From NCBI GenBank assembly GCA_039804165.1, contig JBDRZZ010000002.1:1-64000 (forward strand): DNA of 64,000 nucleotides, given 5' to 3'. The notes beneath the pieces were generated by a model. It worked only from the letters and a program-made list of their open reading frames with translations. It ran no database searches and was not told where the DNA came from. Below, in pieces: positions 62,797-64,000 of the stretch. Made by a program: the position numbers and the translations under genes. Numbering within the stretch: the stretch's first letter is position 1; each line of letters starts with the position of its first letter. Source of the DNA: a candidate division WOR-3 bacterium (GTDB lineage Bacteria > Hydrothermota > UBA3072).

Positions 62797-64000
62797 CTAC
62801 CTATACCAGTGCCCCGGAACATATTTAAAATTAAGACTCTTATAATACTCAAGGGATTTGGATGGTTTTTCTAAACCTTCAGGGATTGGCTTTTTGGAGA
62901 AAGTCTGAAAATACAAAACACAAGCGTCTCGCCACCATTTCGCTTCTTTTTCCTGAATTTTTAGAAATTCTTCAACTTTATTATATCTTTCTTCGTCAAT
63001 TAACCCTTTGAGTTTTGCCCAAGTCTTTCGCATATTCTCTACAGATTTAACTCCTTCATAGTATCTATAACACAACTCTTCCCAAAGAGTCCTTCCATTT
63101 TTCATTTTGTAATCCCAAGGAAGATGGTGAAACCATAAAAGATATTCGTCGGGGCAGCTTTCTAAGTTAGAAAAAAAATTAGCCACAGGAGGATAATACT
63201 GACTTACAGCATTACTCCCTTTGGAAGTTCTATCAAAACCGATTCCCACTGAATCTGCTTTATGGTAATAAACAGAAGTCCAGTCAGGTCTTCCTTCACT
63301 AATCCATGGAGCAGGTCCGTAATGATGCCCCCATCCCATTATGTGATGTAATCCCAAAGGGGTCATGTAATTAACTGCTACTTCCCTGGAGGTAAGCATC
63401 ATCTCTTTTACTGATTTAACAAATTCAGGGTTGTTAGTAAAGGTCATCCTGATCCACTCTTCAGCTATCTCTTCGGAGCTTAGTCTATGATTCCAGCTAA
63501 GTCGTCCAAAAGCATACCAGTTAGCCTGATCAAAAGGACTTCCACACCAGTCTCTATCGGTTCCGATATTAGAAACTCCTGCGATTCCACTTATTGAGTG
63601 TCCAAAGAGAGAGCCGTCTACTACTTTAGAAACGTAAGAGCCTTTCCCTTTAGCATAGGTGTCAAAATCTAAGACTTCTTTATATAAAGGAGCAAGATAG
63701 ACCAAGTGAGTAGAGAATCCTAAATACTCCTTAGTAATTTGAAATTCCATCATTAAAGGTGTCTTTTTCATTGCGCCAAATAAGGGATGGAAGGGTTCTC
63801 TCGGTTGAAAATCTATTGGCCCATTTTTCACCTGAATTAATACATTTTTAAGAAAGTAACCATCAAGAGGTTTGAACTCATTATACGCTTGTTTAGCTCT
63901 ATCTTCTGGGATCTTAGAATCATAAACAAAAGCTCTCCACATTACAATTCCCCCATAAGGGACAAGAGCTTTTGCCAACATATTCGCTCCATCTGCATGT
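62797..64000 (-). CDS. Alpha-glucuronidase GH67, partial (cut by window edge)
   Basis: C-terminal part of a GH67 alpha-glucuronidase, which removes 4-O-methylglucuronic acid from xylan oligomers, usually inside the cell. The frame is open to the window end ([17 protein letters not shown]) and continues with [50 protein letters not shown] and [16 protein letters not shown]. These include the acidic residues (Asp and Glu of the [12 protein letters not shown] block and beyond) used by the family. At least 400 aa are here; a full enzyme is near 680-700 aa. It supports glucuronoxylan use. Confidence 0.93.
   Translation of the reverse strand, partial: HADGANMLAKALVPYGGIVMWRAFVYDSKIPEDRAKQAYNEFKPLDGYFLKNVLIQVKNGPIDFQPREPFHPLFGAMKKTPLMMEFQITKEYLGFSTHLVYLAPLYKEVLDFDTYAKGKGSYVSKVVDGSLFGHSISGIAGVSNIGTDRDWCGSPFDQANWYAFGRLSWNHRLSSEEIAEEWIRMTFTNNPEFVKSVKEMMLTSREVAVNYMTPLGLHHIMGWGHHYGPAPWISEGRPDWTSVYYHKADSVGIGFDRTSKGSNAVSQYYPPVANFFSNLESCPDEYLLWFHHLPWDYKMKNGRTLWEELCYRYYEGVKSVENMRKTWAKLKGLIDEERYNKVEEFLKIQEKEAKWWRDACVLYFQTFSKKPIPEGLEKPSKSLEYYKSLNFKYVPGHWYR

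Overview
The window is a low-GC, gene-dense stretch of a bacterial chromosome. The organism looks like an anaerobe: it has an oxygen-sensitive class III ribonucleotide reductase with its radical-SAM activase, a pyruvate:ferredoxin oxidoreductase (porGDAB), and a His-type Thi4 thiazole synthase. It looks diderm: there are an LpxB-like glycosyltransferase, an LpxL/HtrB-like acyltransferase, lipoproteins, LspA, candidate outer-membrane beta-barrels and a secreted GH3 enzyme with a T9SS/FlgD-like C-terminal domain. The mix of families suggests an uncultivated, possibly thermophilic, polysaccharide-fermenting lineage such as candidate phylum WOR-3 or a relative. That placement is inference; no rRNA is present.

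Layout. 1-382: decayed transposase running off the left edge. 0.66-2.4 kb: GH5 lipoprotein and a second lipoprotein. 2.6-6.4 kb (minus): pstSCAB phosphate importer, a 26-bp perfect palindrome over its promoter, and a ribbon-helix-helix gene just upstream. 6.5-10.1 kb: LpxB-like gene and polA. 10.1-15.5 kb (minus): TPR protein, ileS, DksA/TraR protein, lspA and an unknown envelope protein. 15.6-18.7 kb: two nearly identical tRNA-Pro genes enclosing acyltransferase, GT2, surE and pcm. 18.7-26.3 kb: one tightly overlapping run of ADH, murJ, scpB, Rsu-type pseudouridine synthase, DnaQ-DinG helicase and GT4. 26.4-28.9 kb (minus): a thermolysin-like protease gene broken by four in-frame stops and three frameshifts, followed by a gene-free 540 bp. 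29.5-35.8 kb: URO-D-family protein, nfeD plus slipin, a glycosyltransferase, then an ECF sigma / anti-sigma / protease-dead HtrA-like operon. 35.9-40.3 kb: GGDEF protein, then argG-argH-argR (minus). 40.4-41.8 kb: thi4-thiE. 41.9-45.9 kb: porGDAB running directly into MglB-like and MglA-like genes. 45.9-52.1 kb: purB (minus), GH3 glucosidase, CBM9/DUF5916 barrel. 52.2-53.4 kb: cysE and an RseC-like gene. 53.5-56.4 kb (minus): nrdD, a separate 56-residue glycyl-radical-domain gene that I identified by reading the minus strand, and nrdG. 56.6-59.6 kb (minus): secreted unknown protein, GT39-type membrane transferase and a frameshifted GT2. 59.8-62.2 kb: glyA and a class V aminotransferase. 62.2-64 kb (minus): YgjV-like membrane protein and a GH67 alpha-glucuronidase cut by the right edge.

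Together GH5, GH3, GH67 and the CBM9 protein point to plant polysaccharide (glucan/glucuronoxylan) use. Pyruvate is oxidised by PorGDAB and DNA precursors are made anaerobically. Promoters resemble TTGACA/T-N16/17-TATAAT. In at least eight genes the -10 box ends only 5-7 bases before the ATG, so leaderless mRNAs look common. I saw no CRISPR array, rRNA, intact insertion sequence, recognisable riboswitch, or convincing GC-hairpin terminator.
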